A DNA stretch of 64,000 bases from contig CAILUD010000231.1 in NCBI GenBank assembly GCA_903837285.1, positions 1 through 64,000 of the forward strand, given 5' to 3'. Every line of letters begins with the position of its first letter. Position 1 is the first letter of the stretch. This stretch comes from an uncultured Bacteroidota bacterium (lineage in GTDB: Bacteria > Bacteroidota > Bacteroidia > Bacteroidales > GWA2-32-17). Both the position numbers and the translations under genes were made by a program. The notes below the pieces were generated by a model that was not told the DNA's origin, did no database searches, and was given only the letters and a program-made list of their open reading frames with translations. Of the stretch, positions 1-9,046 are shown piece by piece.

Positions 1-1
1 A

Positions 2-1045
2 GGTGGAAATAATATAGAATCAAATATTTTAAATTGTGGCGAATCAGGTTTATGCATACGAATGTTCTCTCCTATTGCTGCATTATTTAACAAAGAATTA
101 AAACTTACTGCATCTGGAAGTTTATTATTAAGGCCAGTAAAAATGGTTGAAGATGCTCTAAAAAAAATGGGTGTAAAGTGTATCTCCAATAATGGCAAAC
201 CACCATTAACTATTGAAGGTCCGGTTAAAACAGGTAACATAAAAATTGACGGATCGATCAGCTCACAATTAATAACAGGTTTACTTATATCACTTCCAAC
301 AGTAAATTCTGACAGCGTTTTAGAAGTTGATAATTTAGCAAGCAAACATTATGTAGATATTACATTATCAGTAATGAAATCATTCGGAGTTTATGCCGAA
401 AATAACAATTACAAACATTTTGTTATAAAAGGAAATCAGACATACAAACCCACTGAATATTCAATAGAAGGAGATTGGAGTAGTAGTAGTTTTTTACTTG
501 TTGCAGCAGCCATTTCAGGAAAAATAAAAATAACAAATCTTTTTTCAAACAGTTTTCAACCAGACAAAAGTATTATTGAAGTATTAAAATTGGTTGGTGC
601 AAAAGTAAGTATTAAAAAAGATTACATAACCTGCAAACACAGTTCATTAAAGTCGTTTAATTTTGATGCGACCGATTGCCCCGATCTTTTCCCCCCATTA
701 GTTGCTTTGGCATCAAACTGTAAAGGCAAAAGTACAATAACCGGGATACATCGTTTAATTTATAAAGAAAGTAATCGTCTTGAAGTTCTTATCCGTGAAT
801 TTTCTAAAATGGGGATAAAAATTATACAAAATAACAATTCACTAGAAATAGAACCCAGAAATTTAATTTCTACTGAAATTAACCCTGAAAACGACCACAG
901 AATTGCAATGGCTGCAGCAATAGCATATCTTGGGAGTAACGAAAAAGTTATTATTCATCAAGCAGAATGTGTTAGCAAATCTTATCCTAGTTTTTGGGAA
1001 GAAATAAAATGTATGGGAATTAAAACCGAAGTAATACATGATTAA
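2..1045 (+). CDS. aroA: 3-phosphoshikimate 1-carboxyvinyltransferase (EPSP synthase), 5' partial
   Basis: This cytoplasmic enzyme joins shikimate 3-phosphate and PEP to make EPSP in the chorismate pathway. The open frame runs from base 2 to the stop with no need for the ATG at 62: upstream codons read NCGESGLCIRMFSP, the substrate-binding block of this family, so the true start lies left of the window. About 347 residues are visible, so roughly 60-70 are missing at the N-terminus. Other family blocks are DWSSSSFLL, the DCPDLFPPL segment with the catalytic Asp, YKESNRLEV and ENDHRIAMAAA near the C-terminus. The stop overlaps the next gene by 8 bases, which suggests cotranscription. Confidence 0.93.
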   Translation, partial: GGNNIESNILNCGESGLCIRMFSPIAALFNKELKLTASGSLLLRPVKMVEDALKKMGVKCISNNGKPPLTIEGPVKTGNIKIDGSISSQLITGLLISLPTVNSDSVLEVDNLASKHYVDITLSVMKSFGVYAENNNYKHFVIKGNQTYKPTEYSIEGDWSSSSFLLVAAAISGKIKITNLFSNSFQPDKSIIEVLKLVGAKVSIKKDYITCKHSSLKSFNFDATDCPDLFPPLVALASNCKGKSTITGIHRLIYKESNRLEVLIREFSKMGIKIIQNNNSLEIEPRNLISTEINPENDHRIAMAAAIAYLGSNEKVIIHQAECVSKSYPSFWEEIKCMGIKTEVIHD

Positions 1046-1868
1046 TAAGGAAAAATGGTGGTTTGAAGAAAAAAATGATTTTAAATTTATTAAATTCTCG
1101 CATTTTGAAAAATATCCTGAATTTAATTATTTTATAACAACGCGCCTTGCAGGAAAAAGTTCAGGACAATTAAATTCATTTAATTTAGGATTTCAAGAAT
1201 ATGATAACCCAGAAAATGTTATCGCAAATCGTAAATCACTTGCCGAATATCATAATATCCAATTTGAATCACTTATTTTTCTCAGACAAACGCATAGCAA
1301 TAACATAAAAATTGTAGATTCTTCTGACAAAGCAAAAGGACTATTATCGAAAGCAGATGCAATACAAGATACAGACGGTTATATTTTAACAAAGCCGGGT
1401 ATTTGCCCTGTTGTTATGACCGCTGATTGTGTCCCAATAATTTTATTTGACCCTGTTAAAAAAATAGCTGGTGTATTTCATGCAGGATGGCGGGGTACAT
1501 TAAAACTAATTGCACAAAAAGGATTAAAAATAATGAAAGAAGATTACAACTCTGACCCTTTAAATATTTTAGTGTCTATTGGCCCTTCAATTGGTCCATG
1601 TTGTTATGAAATAGGTAACGAAGTCGTTGATGAAGTTAAAAAAATCTTTCCTGATAACTTTAATGAACTTTTGATAAAAAAGAAAAATAATAAAACGCAT
1701 TTAGATTTATGGGCTACAAATAAATTACAATTATTACAAGAAGGTGTTAACGAAAAAAATATTATTATTTGTAATGAATGTACATATCACAATCCCGAAA
1801 CTTTTTTTTCGTATAGGTATGCTAAAGGAATAACAGGAAGAATGGGAACTGGAATATTTTTTAAGTAA
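1038..1868 (+). CDS. pgeF: YfiH/PgeF family purine nucleoside phosphorylase / multicopper polyphenol oxidase-fold protein
   Basis: The 276-residue protein carries the complete metal site of the YfiH (DUF152) family: RQTHSNN with His86, TADCVPIILFD with Cys131 and HAGWRGT with His148, followed by GPCCYEIG. Members were first called laccase-like and later shown to act as purine nucleoside phosphorylase/adenosine deaminase; the E. coli member is linked to peptidoglycan editing. The start overlaps the end of aroA by 8 bases. The 3' end overlaps the stop of the convergent gene at 1861, so no terminator separates them. Family assignment is firm; the physiological substrate is not shown by sequence. 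Confidence 0.88.
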   Translation: MINKEKWWFEEKNDFKFIKFSHFEKYPEFNYFITTRLAGKSSGQLNSFNLGFQEYDNPENVIANRKSLAEYHNIQFESLIFLRQTHSNNIKIVDSSDKAKGLLSKADAIQDTDGYILTKPGICPVVMTADCVPIILFDPVKKIAGVFHAGWRGTLKLIAQKGLKIMKEDYNSDPLNILVSIGPSIGPCCYEIGNEVVDEVKKIFPDNFNELLIKKKNNKTHLDLWATNKLQLLQEGVNEKNIIICNECTYHNPETFFSYRYAKGITGRMGTGIFFK

Positions 1869-2241
1869 TCTGCATATTACTTAACCAGTTTCTTGCATTA
1901 GCGATATCTTGAAAAACTTCACAAAACCAACCAATATCAGCTATCTCTTTTTTATATACATCAAGCGACTTTATAAAATTATTATCTGTACTAATAATTG
2001 CAACCAGCATTGATTTATTCCAGATTGAGGCAGATTTATCAAGTACCCCTATAATCTCCATCTCTTCATCAGTAAAAGTAATTTCGGAAGAATTCGAAAA
2101 ATCCCAAAGTTGATATTTCATTTTTTCGAACTTATCAAACGAATACAAATAATTGTCGATATTAATTACATCTTGACCAGTAGATTTTTCAAAAAACTCT
2201 ACTAAGACGCCATCTTTTTCCCAATTAATTTTGTATCCCAT
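1861..2241 (-). CDS. Hypothetical protein, possible SpoIIAA/STAS-like fold
   Basis: A soluble protein of about 126 residues without signal peptide. I prefer the ATG at 2241 (MGYKINWEKDG), preceded by a purine-rich AAAGGAA; an in-frame ATG at 2268 would add nine residues. The alternating hydrophobic strands, a GVLVEF strand after the first turn and the ending ARNWL resemble the SpoIIAA-like (STAS superfamily) proteins that end in an Ala-Arg-x-Trp-Leu helix. The gene stands alone on its strand, converging on pgeF with overlapping 3' ends. Function unknown; the fold call is a weak inference. Confidence 0.6.
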   Translation of the reverse strand: MGYKINWEKDGVLVEFFEKSTGQDVINIDNYLYSFDKFEKMKYQLWDFSNSSEITFTDEEMEIIGVLDKSASIWNKSMLVAIISTDNNFIKSLDVYKKEIADIGWFCEVFQDIANARNWLSNMQIT

Positions 2242-2406
2242 TTCCTTTGCCTGATTAATATAAAGCAAACTTTACAATACTATAAAAACCAATAAATGAT
2301 TATTTTAGCGGCTAATGTATAACTTTATTTTTTTACAAACAAATTTATATTTATAAAAAAAGACCGAAAAGAATTTCAATCTTTTTTATAAAATATTTGT
2401 ATTTTT

Positions 2407-5082
2407 TTATTCGATTTTAGAAATCATCTTAGAAATAACTTTTATTCCATTATCTATTGTTAAAAAATAGACGCCTGCTTCATTACCTGCAATATCGATA
2501 GTTGTTAAGCTTGTTCCTTTAGGAATTTCTTTCGACATTATTCTTTTTCCAAGAACATTGTAAATATTAGCAATAACATTATTTTCTGTAACTGAACTAA
2601 ATTCAATATTTACAAAATCATTTACTGGATTTGGATAAACTTTAATTTCATCAGCAACTTCATTTAAAACTTCGGGCAGTGAAGTTAAAGTAGAACTATC
2701 CCATTTATATATTCCTCCATCTGTTGAACTCTGATTAAACCCACCAGCCCATCCGGTATTATAATCATAAAACGAAACAGTGGTATACTGAACAGAACCA
2801 GTATCAATATCAAGAAAAGAAGTACAATCATTTAGACTATATGATGAACCTGGAGTTGTTGTGGCAGTGCTTAAACTAGCGCTTACGTCAACCCACATCG
2901 AAGTAGTTCCTGGCACAAAATCAATATCTGGTGATTTAACATAAAATCCGGTAGGGGTAACTGTTGTCCAAGTTATTCCGCCATCTATTGTTTTTTTCAT
3001 TCCAATATAAGCATAAGGTGAGGCTGTTGCTATACCAGTAACAATTCCCACAAGAGCATCTTTAAAAACAGGCGTAACAGTAGATGTAGTCCCCAATCCG
3101 GTTACAGAGACTGTCCAGTTTACACCTTTATCGACAGATTTATAAATACGACCCATTGTTGTGCCAAACCAAATAATATTATTACTGGCATCATACATGT
3201 TAGTTATTCCAGCTTCTCCGGATAAACAATTAGGAATATTAGCAACAGGAACCTGAGTCCAGGTTGTACCTCCATTTGCTGTAGTGTAAATCACAAAATC
3301 AGTCCCAGACGGATCGCCCATGCATACCCCATCATTAGTATTAAAGAAATGCACAAAATCTGCCCAGCTATTTGTAAAGGGAGCTGTAGTTTGTTCTGCC
3401 CAAGTTAAGCCACCATCAATGGTTTTAATAATTTTACCACCGGTTCCAGTAATTGGAAACATACAAGCATAACAAATTGTATCGTTAATGGCAAAAAGGT
3501 TAGAAACACCAAAGTTTGTAGAATTTGTAAATGAAATCGTACCTGGAGTCCATGAAATACCACCATTTTTTGTGCGAGTAAATTCTCTTATATAAGTTGT
3601 AGGACTTGTACCATCATATGCTTTTGCCCATACGATATATGGATTTACAATGGATATTTGATCGACAGCTCTATTTGCTGTAGTAAATCCTGAGTTTTGT
3701 TTTATCCATGCCGAAGGTGTTCCACCTACATTAATATAAGCACTTCTGATTTTTATATCAGTTCCATTAGCATTTGTTACCGCAAGAGAAACCTGATAAT
3801 ATCCAGCTACAGCATATGTAATTGCAGGAGGTGTTTGTAATGTTGAAGTTGCAGGGCTTCCACCATCAAATACCCAACTATAAGAAGTCGGATTATTTGT
3901 AGAATTATTTATAAAACTTACTGTTGTTGCCACTGGTGGAGTAGTAGTACTTGCAACAAAATCTGCAATTGGAGCTGATGAAGGAGGTTTAATTCTTACT
4001 ATTACAGAATTATCCTGATTAAAAGTATTGCCACTTGGATTTAAACTTCCTATAGTATAATATCCGTTTGATGATCCAGACCAACCCCAGTTAAAATGAA
4101 ATTTATTAGTATTATCATAACCATCGCAAACAAATGCATGACCAGATGTTCCGTCTGTGCCAGAATAATACATTGGTCTTCCTGCATCCAATTCTGTTTT
4201 TAACATTAAAATCCAATTTGCAGAAGTAAAATCAGCCAAAAATTTTATCTCGGCTGTTGGTGAATAATTAAAATTATTAATTAATGAAGATGGCACATCC
4301 CATGAATATGCTCCAGAACCATCTGTTGCATAATTCATATTAACCGATACTCCGCAATGATACATTAATGTTGCTACTGAAGAATTTGTAGATGTTACAT
4401 TATTTGGCATAGAAGCCCAATTGTATGTTGTTGCACCAAAATTTGCTGTTAATGTGCCGTATGTTGGATGAGTATAAGAATGAGTTCCCGTACCTGTTGT
4501 TGGATAACTCCAAAATTTCATAATTTGTGCCATTGCTGTTGCTACACAACCAGTATAACATTTGCCACAGGTCCAAGAAGCTGCTGCGTCTGCTGGACAT
4601 TGGGCATTATAATAACAACCTTGATCCCAAGTTGTTGTGCACAATGGATTAACAGCAAATTTTGATTGATTAAATTCATTATTCTGAATTCTTTTCCATT
4701 CCTTTATAGTAACTGAATTATCAAGCTTATTGTCAATGATCAATTTTATTTGTGTATTATACGAATTATACCAGCTTTGAGCATTAACCGGTAAATTGTT
4801 TTTATCAAATGGATCAGTTAAAGAATAGCCTAAAACTGGAGTTACAGCATCATCGGCAGAAACAATAACAAAGCCACCAGATTTAAAAACAAAAATATAA
4901 AACGTAGAAATCTGACCAGATTTATATTCTGCAACATCACTAATTGAATAGTCTGTTGTTTTTTCTGCAAAATGTTTATAAACATTAACTGCAACATTTT
5001 TTGCAGATTCAAGAGAGACTGATTCAGCAAAAAGCCCAAAACTAAATGCCAGCAACAAAAAAGTAATGGAAAGTTTTTTCAT
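2407..5082 (-). CDS. Secreted C10 (streptopain-type) cysteine protease with PKD and BNR-like repeats and T9SS tail
   Basis: This 891-residue protein has a signal peptide (1-19) and an N-terminal Spi-like prodomain (about 20-140). A C10 peptidase domain (about 145-365) follows: catalytic Cys179 in GCVATAMAQIMKFW, His315 in SGHAFVCDGYD, then the Trp motif FHFNWGWSG. A PKD domain (about 370-452) contains SYSWVFDGGSP. Next come repeated NGGxSW / DGGxTW motifs (about 457-790) of the BNR/Ycf48-like propeller type. The C-terminal tail has VYPNPVNDFVNIEF and ends MISKIE, a type A sorting signal for type IX secretion. It is probably exported and anchored at, or released from, the cell surface. The prodomain resembles the inhibitor module of Prevotella interpain and SpeB. 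It stands alone with its own promoter. Confidence 0.93.
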   Translation of the reverse strand: MKKLSITFLLLAFSFGLFAESVSLESAKNVAVNVYKHFAEKTTDYSISDVAEYKSGQISTFYIFVFKSGGFVIVSADDAVTPVLGYSLTDPFDKNNLPVNAQSWYNSYNTQIKLIIDNKLDNSVTIKEWKRIQNNEFNQSKFAVNPLCTTTWDQGCYYNAQCPADAAASWTCGKCYTGCVATAMAQIMKFWSYPTTGTGTHSYTHPTYGTLTANFGATTYNWASMPNNVTSTNSSVATLMYHCGVSVNMNYATDGSGAYSWDVPSSLINNFNYSPTAEIKFLADFTSANWILMLKTELDAGRPMYYSGTDGTSGHAFVCDGYDNTNKFHFNWGWSGSSNGYYTIGSLNPSGNTFNQDNSVIVRIKPPSSAPIADFVASTTTPPVATTVSFINNSTNNPTSYSWVFDGGSPATSTLQTPPAITYAVAGYYQVSLAVTNANGTDIKIRSAYINVGGTPSAWIKQNSGFTTANRAVDQISIVNPYIVWAKAYDGTSPTTYIREFTRTKNGGISWTPGTISFTNSTNFGVSNLFAINDTICYACMFPITGTGGKIIKTIDGGLTWAEQTTAPFTNSWADFVHFFNTNDGVCMGDPSGTDFVIYTTANGGTTWTQVPVANIPNCLSGEAGITNMYDASNNIIWFGTTMGRIYKSVDKGVNWTVSVTGLGTTSTVTPVFKDALVGIVTGIATASPYAYIGMKKTIDGGITWTTVTPTGFYVKSPDIDFVPGTTSMWVDVSASLSTATTTPGSSYSLNDCTSFLDIDTGSVQYTTVSFYDYNTGWAGGFNQSSTDGGIYKWDSSTLTSLPEVLNEVADEIKVYPNPVNDFVNIEFSSVTENNVIANIYNVLGKRIMSKEIPKGTSLTTIDIAGNEAGVYFLTIDNGIKVISKMISKIE

Positions 5083-5110
5083 AATAATAAATTTATTGGT
5101 TACAGTTAAT

Positions 5111-5118
5111 CAAAGGTA
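5111..5118 (-). promoter_or_regulatory. Bacteroidota -7 box upstream of the C10 protease
   Basis: Read on the minus strand this is TACCTTTG, an exact fit to the TAnnTTTG consensus. It lies about 30 bases from the start codon at 5082. No clear TTTG -33 element is seen at the usual 19-21 base spacing; only a T-run is there. Confidence 0.5.
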
Positions 5119-5168
5119 TTTAAATTTTGAAAAGAGAAAATCTTTTGAAAGTTTATTTTAAAAATCAG

Positions 5169-5190
5169 ACCAAAAGACTTTACTTTTGGT
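5169..5190 (-). terminator. Stem-loop after the carbonic-anhydrase-like gene
   Basis: A perfect 8-bp stem (accaaaag / cttttggt) with a 6-base loop lies about 90 bases past the stop at 5281 in the minus direction. The T-run after it is short and interrupted, so it is a modest terminator candidate. Confidence 0.4.
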
Positions 5191-5280
5191 TGCACTAGCA
5201 ATACAAAAATTTAAACAGAAAGATTTTAAAAACGACACCAATATAGCTAACGATTTACGATAATTGCTATTTATAAAAAC

Positions 5281-5823
5281 TTATTTTTCTTCAATAAGAT
5301 AAAGTTTATTGTCTTCAACTTTATAATACAAAGGAGCAATTATTACTTTTGGATATCTTAGTCTTAAACGCATTGTTTCACTTATTATAAAATCTGTTTC
5401 ACTACCAATTTCAAACAAAGGCGCATAATGCATAAAATGCTCTTCTGCTTTTTCAATTTCCCAACCAGCAGTTTCAACTAATCCATGGATAAATTCTTGT
5501 TTACGCGAAACCAGATTTACCATTCCGCAATGATTATGAGCAATAAGTACAATATAACTTACTTCTCCAACAGCAATAGCATAAGAAACTTTAAATTCGC
5601 TATGTCGTAAATTTGCACCACCTGAACGAATTATAAATGCGAAGTTATCGGGCATGTGCAGATGTTTGCGATTATCCATACACATTCCCACTAAAAGCTG
5701 TGCTTTTTCATAATTAATGTATGGCCTGTTTAAATTGTGATATTCCAGAAGAAGCCCGATAGGTGTATTTCTATACTCTGGAAGTATATCATCTATAGAA
5801 TTTATTGATATTAAATTTTTCAA
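5281..5823 (-). CDS. Beta-carbonic-anhydrase-like protein
   Basis: Beta-class carbonic anhydrases bind zinc with Cys, His and Cys and use an Asp-Arg dyad. This 180-residue protein keeps that set: C48-x-D50-x-R52 in MCMDNRKHLHMP and H96-x-x-C99 in IAHNHCGMVN, with a glycine-rich strand (RSGGANLR) between them. That gives two Cys, one His and the Asp/Arg pair. The family normally interconverts CO2 and bicarbonate in the cytoplasm. The segment after Cys99 is divergent and the C-terminus (PLYYKVEDNKLYLIEE) is an extra strand, so a related non-carbonic role is possible. No signal peptide. A likely terminator hairpin follows it. Confidence 0.72.
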   Translation of the reverse strand: MKNLISINSIDDILPEYRNTPIGLLLEYHNLNRPYINYEKAQLLVGMCMDNRKHLHMPDNFAFIIRSGGANLRHSEFKVSYAIAVGEVSYIVLIAHNHCGMVNLVSRKQEFIHGLVETAGWEIEKAEEHFMHYAPLFEIGSETDFIISETMRLRLRYPKVIIAPLYYKVEDNKLYLIEEK

Positions 5824-5847
5824 AAGCTGAATTTTATTAATGTATAA

Positions 5848-6315
5848 TTAATTTATTGAATTTTTTGCTGAAACAACAAAATCTTCTTCTCTTTTTTCTG
5901 CTTCATAAACTCTTCCCCATTTTATCATAACCCATAATCGTTCGTGAAAATAAAAAAGTATAATTTTTGTAATTATTTCTGAGAAACCTAATTTAAATGC
6001 ACCTACCCATTTTCCGGTTACAAACCAGGATAATATTGTTGAATCAACAGAACCAACCACTCTCCAGGATATTCCTTTTACTAAACTTCGCCAATGCGCA
6101 ACTTTACCATCATTATATCTACCTATCTTAATAATATTCCAAAGTCTTTCATGTAAGAAATACAACAATATTTTAGTCATTAATTCCAATGCAGCTATAG
6201 ATCCTGCATGCTTTGCATTGTCGAAAATTAGCCATGATAACAAAAAGGTATCAATTGAACCAAAGACCCGCCAGCTCACACCTTTAACCACACTTCTTAA
6301 ATTTGTATCTCTCAT
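5848..6315 (-). CDS. Tandem DUF2061 membrane protein
   Basis: The 155 residues hold two copies of a short membrane module. Copy one is SVVKGVSWRVFGSIDTFLLS ... FLHERLWNIIKIGR and copy two is SLVKGISWRVVGSVDSTILS ... FHERLWVMIKWGR, about 65 residues each. This matches DUF2061, a family of unknown function with two membrane helices per copy and a conserved HERLW motif. It is an inner membrane protein. In some bacteria DUF2061 genes lie near sulfate assimilation genes; here cysCDN is more than 50 kb away, so that link is not supported locally. The next gene upstream on this strand ends at 6398. Confidence 0.8.
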   Translation of the reverse strand: MRDTNLRSVVKGVSWRVFGSIDTFLLSWLIFDNAKHAGSIAALELMTKILLYFLHERLWNIIKIGRYNDGKVAHWRSLVKGISWRVVGSVDSTILSWFVTGKWVGAFKLGFSEIITKIILFYFHERLWVMIKWGRVYEAEKREEDFVVSAKNSIN

Positions 6316-6397
6316 TCAAATATGTAAATATGTAGCAAAGATATTATAAATATCTGAATAGTCTACAAGGGCTATAGAATAAGTTGAAAATTATTTT

Positions 6398-6763
6398 TTA
6401 ATTCTCGTTAAGATCCTTTACAATAAAACAATAACCGCCATCAAGAATTAAATAGCCATAATCATAGCAAAAATAATATATACTTCCTTTTTTGGTGGTA
6501 TAAACATGAGTGAAATATGTAAAATTAAATCCTTTTTGAATAAGTTTATCACGAGAAATTTTAGTCTTTTTATTTTCGGTACAATTCAAAAGTATTTTTC
6601 TATTCTTACGCAATATGTTATTAACATTTCGCATTAAAGAAGTAACATCATTATGAATTTTGTTATTATATGAATTTCGACATGCATCTGAACAAAATTT
6701 TTGATCGGCGCGACCATGTAAAGCATCACCACATTCAAGACATATTCGTTGAGTATTCTCCAT
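6398..6763 (-). CDS. Small zinc-ribbon protein, function unknown
   Basis: About 121 residues from the ATG at 6763 (MENTQ); an ATG three codons upstream, at 6772, is also possible. The N-terminus is a zinc-ribbon CLECG ... FCSDACRNSYNN (CxxC and CxxxC, with a His/Arg-rich spacer), like the DUF2116 type. The middle is basic (RKNRKI, KKTKISRDK). The C-terminus (YFCYDYGYLILDGGYCFIV) is aromatic and strand-like. It starts just after the stop of the aminopeptidase gene and is probably cotranscribed with it. The ribbon and basic charge could allow nucleic acid binding, but this is inference. Confidence 0.68.
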   Translation of the reverse strand: MENTQRICLECGDALHGRADQKFCSDACRNSYNNKIHNDVTSLMRNVNNILRKNRKILLNCTENKKTKISRDKLIQKGFNFTYFTHVYTTKKGSIYYFCYDYGYLILDGGYCFIVKDLNEN

Positions 6764-6774
6764 ACTAAACAAGT

Positions 6775-8211
6775 TTACTTTTGAATAATTCTGTTAAAAA
6801 AATCGAAGAATAATCTAACTCCAACACCTGTTCCTCCAAGTCCACGATATGAATCTTTTGAATTTGCAAACGCTGTTCCTGCTATGTCCAGATGTATCCA
6901 TGGATATTCGGTAAATTTTTCTAAAAATTTAGCTGCAGTAATTGCCCCTGCATATTTTCCACCAACATTTTTAAGATCTGCAATTTTTGATTCTATCATT
7001 TCAGAATAGTCATCCCATAACGGAAACTGTACTAATCTCTCATAAGTTTCATTACCCGACTGCTCAAGTTTTGAATATAATTCATCGGCATCTTTTGAAA
7101 ATGCTACAGATGCAACTTTACCTATAGCAGCAATTGCAGAACCTGTTAAAGTTGCAATATCAATAACCAACAGCGGATTATATCTTTTCGCATAACAAAG
7201 TGCATCGGCAAGTATCATCCTTCCCTCAGCATCAGCATTAAGCATCTCGACAGTAGTTTTATTCATCATTTTTATAATATCGCCAGGAGCATAAGCATTA
7301 CCAGAAGGACGGTTATCTGTTGCCGGAATTAACCCAACAATATGAATAGGCAGTTTTGCTTTTGCTGCTGCATACATTGCTCCAGCAACTGAAGCGGCTC
7401 CACTCATATCACATTTCATATAATCCATACTGTCGCCAGTTGGTTTCAGGCTTAGTCCACCAGAATCATAAACTACACCTTTTCCAACCAAAACAATTGG
7501 GTTATCACTAATACAGCGTTTAGGTTTCCACTCCATAACAGTAAATGTAGGGGGATCAACACTACCCATATTAACCGCTAACAAACCACCCATTTTAAGT
7601 TCGGTAATCTTTTTCTTATCAAAAACTTTTACTGAAAAACCAGCTTCTTTACCCATCTTCTCAATTTCTGATGAGAGCTGTTCGGCATTAAGTACATTAA
7701 CGGGTTCATTAACTAAATCGCGAGAAATAACAACGGCTTGTGATATATATTTAAGTTGTTCCCATTTCTTTTTATTTGGTTTTAACGAAATAATAATTGC
7801 CTTTTTTAAACTATTGTTTTTCTTATCTGTTAAATATTTGTCGAATTTATAAGAGCTAAGCAAAAGTCCTTCTACAAAAGCAATCGCAAAATCTTCATTG
7901 CCGATTAAATCAACTATCTGTATCTCTTTTTCCTCATTTTCTTTTAAGCAAGCTTGCAATTTGTTTGCAGATTTTCTTAAATCCTCTTTTACTTGCCATT
8001 CAATTTTTTTCGTTTCAAATACTCTAAAATAAATCCAATTTGAATATGCATTTATATCTATATTTTTTTTATCACTTTTAATTTCATCTTTTAAAAATTT
8101 TAATTCCGTTTTTGAAAGATTTAAATTAGAAATATTAGTATCTTTTTTAATCAAGTAAACTACACTTTTTTGAATTGCAATTTCAGAAGCAAAAGAAATT
8201 TCTGGTATCAT
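6775..8211 (-). CDS. pepA: Leucyl aminopeptidase, M17 family
   Basis: M17 enzymes are hexameric, di-metal cytoplasmic aminopeptidases. All core residues are present in this 478-residue protein: Lys244 and Asp249 in VGKGVVYDSGGLSLKPTGD (with Lys256), Asp268 in MKCDMSGAASV, and Asp327/Glu329/Arg331 in NADAEGRMILADAL. The signature is usually NTDAEGRL; the Thr to Ala change is conservative. Residues 1-165 form the less conserved N-terminal domain, which looks lysine-rich. The next gene on this strand starts within a few bases of its stop. Confidence 0.93.
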   Translation of the reverse strand: MIPEISFASEIAIQKSVVYLIKKDTNISNLNLSKTELKFLKDEIKSDKKNIDINAYSNWIYFRVFETKKIEWQVKEDLRKSANKLQACLKENEEKEIQIVDLIGNEDFAIAFVEGLLLSSYKFDKYLTDKKNNSLKKAIIISLKPNKKKWEQLKYISQAVVISRDLVNEPVNVLNAEQLSSEIEKMGKEAGFSVKVFDKKKITELKMGGLLAVNMGSVDPPTFTVMEWKPKRCISDNPIVLVGKGVVYDSGGLSLKPTGDSMDYMKCDMSGAASVAGAMYAAAKAKLPIHIVGLIPATDNRPSGNAYAPGDIIKMMNKTTVEMLNADAEGRMILADALCYAKRYNPLLVIDIATLTGSAIAAIGKVASVAFSKDADELYSKLEQSGNETYERLVQFPLWDDYSEMIESKIADLKNVGGKYAGAITAAKFLEKFTEYPWIHLDIAGTAFANSKDSYRGLGGTGVGVRLFFDFFNRIIQK

Positions 8212-8252
8212 ATTAAATAGTTTTGGGATAAAAATAATGAAAAAAACTGTAT

Positions 8253-8915
8253 TTACTCCTTTGAAACAAAATCAAATCCTAAACCTGCCACAAATTGAAT
8301 AGAAGAAGTAAATATTTTTGCATATCCAAGAGAAACTGGAATTTTAGCATAAGCAGTAGTAGATTTGACCTCAGTATTAAAATATAGTCGTTTTAATATA
8401 TACCATCTTTTTCCTAGACTAAGATTAACTGCCGGACCGCTTAGATAGTATGTTGTATTTAAAAATGCTCCTTTATCTTCAAATGCATAACCACGAATTT
8501 CGGTTTCGGGGTGCGCAAAAACAACCCCTAATCCCATTCTGAAAAAATAATCGCCTTTTTTTATTCTTCCATAATTAATAAAAAACATATTAAATCCATG
8601 CGAAATGCTAAATCGTCTAATTTCTGGTGGTTTATTGCTAAGATATAACTTTTGGTGAATTGCCTCTATCTCAAATAGATTATTGTTTTTAATCTTACTA
8701 AAACGCCAATCCCAATAAGGTGGAAGTGCAAATGGTTCGGTATAAAACTTAGCATTTGAAATTTTAATATCATCAAATCCAGATTGATGAATTTTAATAA
8801 AAGCTGGTATATTATATGGTACACCACCGCAAAATTCAAATGACAATTTTGTTTGTGCTATACCTATAAATGTTGACACAAATAATAATATTGAAACTAA
8901 AAGTTTCTTAATCAT
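8253..8915 (-). CDS. Secreted or outer-membrane hypothetical protein
   Basis: The 220-residue product has a signal peptide (MIKKLLVSILLFVSTFIGIAQ), then alternating aromatic/hydrophobic strands such as GFNMFFINYGRIKKGDYFFR and SSIQFVAGLGFDFV ending close to the C-terminus. That pattern fits a small outer-membrane beta-barrel, but I recognise no named family. It sits just upstream of pepA on the same strand with a 41-base gap. Confidence 0.65.
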   Translation of the reverse strand: MIKKLLVSILLFVSTFIGIAQTKLSFEFCGGVPYNIPAFIKIHQSGFDDIKISNAKFYTEPFALPPYWDWRFSKIKNNNLFEIEAIHQKLYLSNKPPEIRRFSISHGFNMFFINYGRIKKGDYFFRMGLGVVFAHPETEIRGYAFEDKGAFLNTTYYLSGPAVNLSLGKRWYILKRLYFNTEVKSTTAYAKIPVSLGYAKIFTSSIQFVAGLGFDFVSKE

Positions 8916-9017
8916 ATAAATCTTTAATCCCTATAAGGTTTTTACAAAATTAAAGAAAGTTCTTGTGTTCAAATTAAAAATATTACTTTTTCGCAAAAAA
9001 CATTATGGCCTTTAGTA

Positions 9018-9025
9018 TATCTTTG
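9018..9025 (+). promoter_or_regulatory. -7 promoter box for the NAGPA-like gene
   Basis: TATCTTTG matches TAnnTTTG and lies 22 bases upstream of the start codon at 9047. The -33 region has only a T-rich tract at non-ideal spacing. Confidence 0.35.
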
Positions 9026-9046
9026 AATTTTGAATAGAACATTAAA

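Noticed and set aside
2351-2390. AT-rich hairpin after the C10 protease gene
   Set aside because: It consists only of A- and T-runs (aaaaaaaga / tctttttta) with a long loop, so it cannot be told from background.
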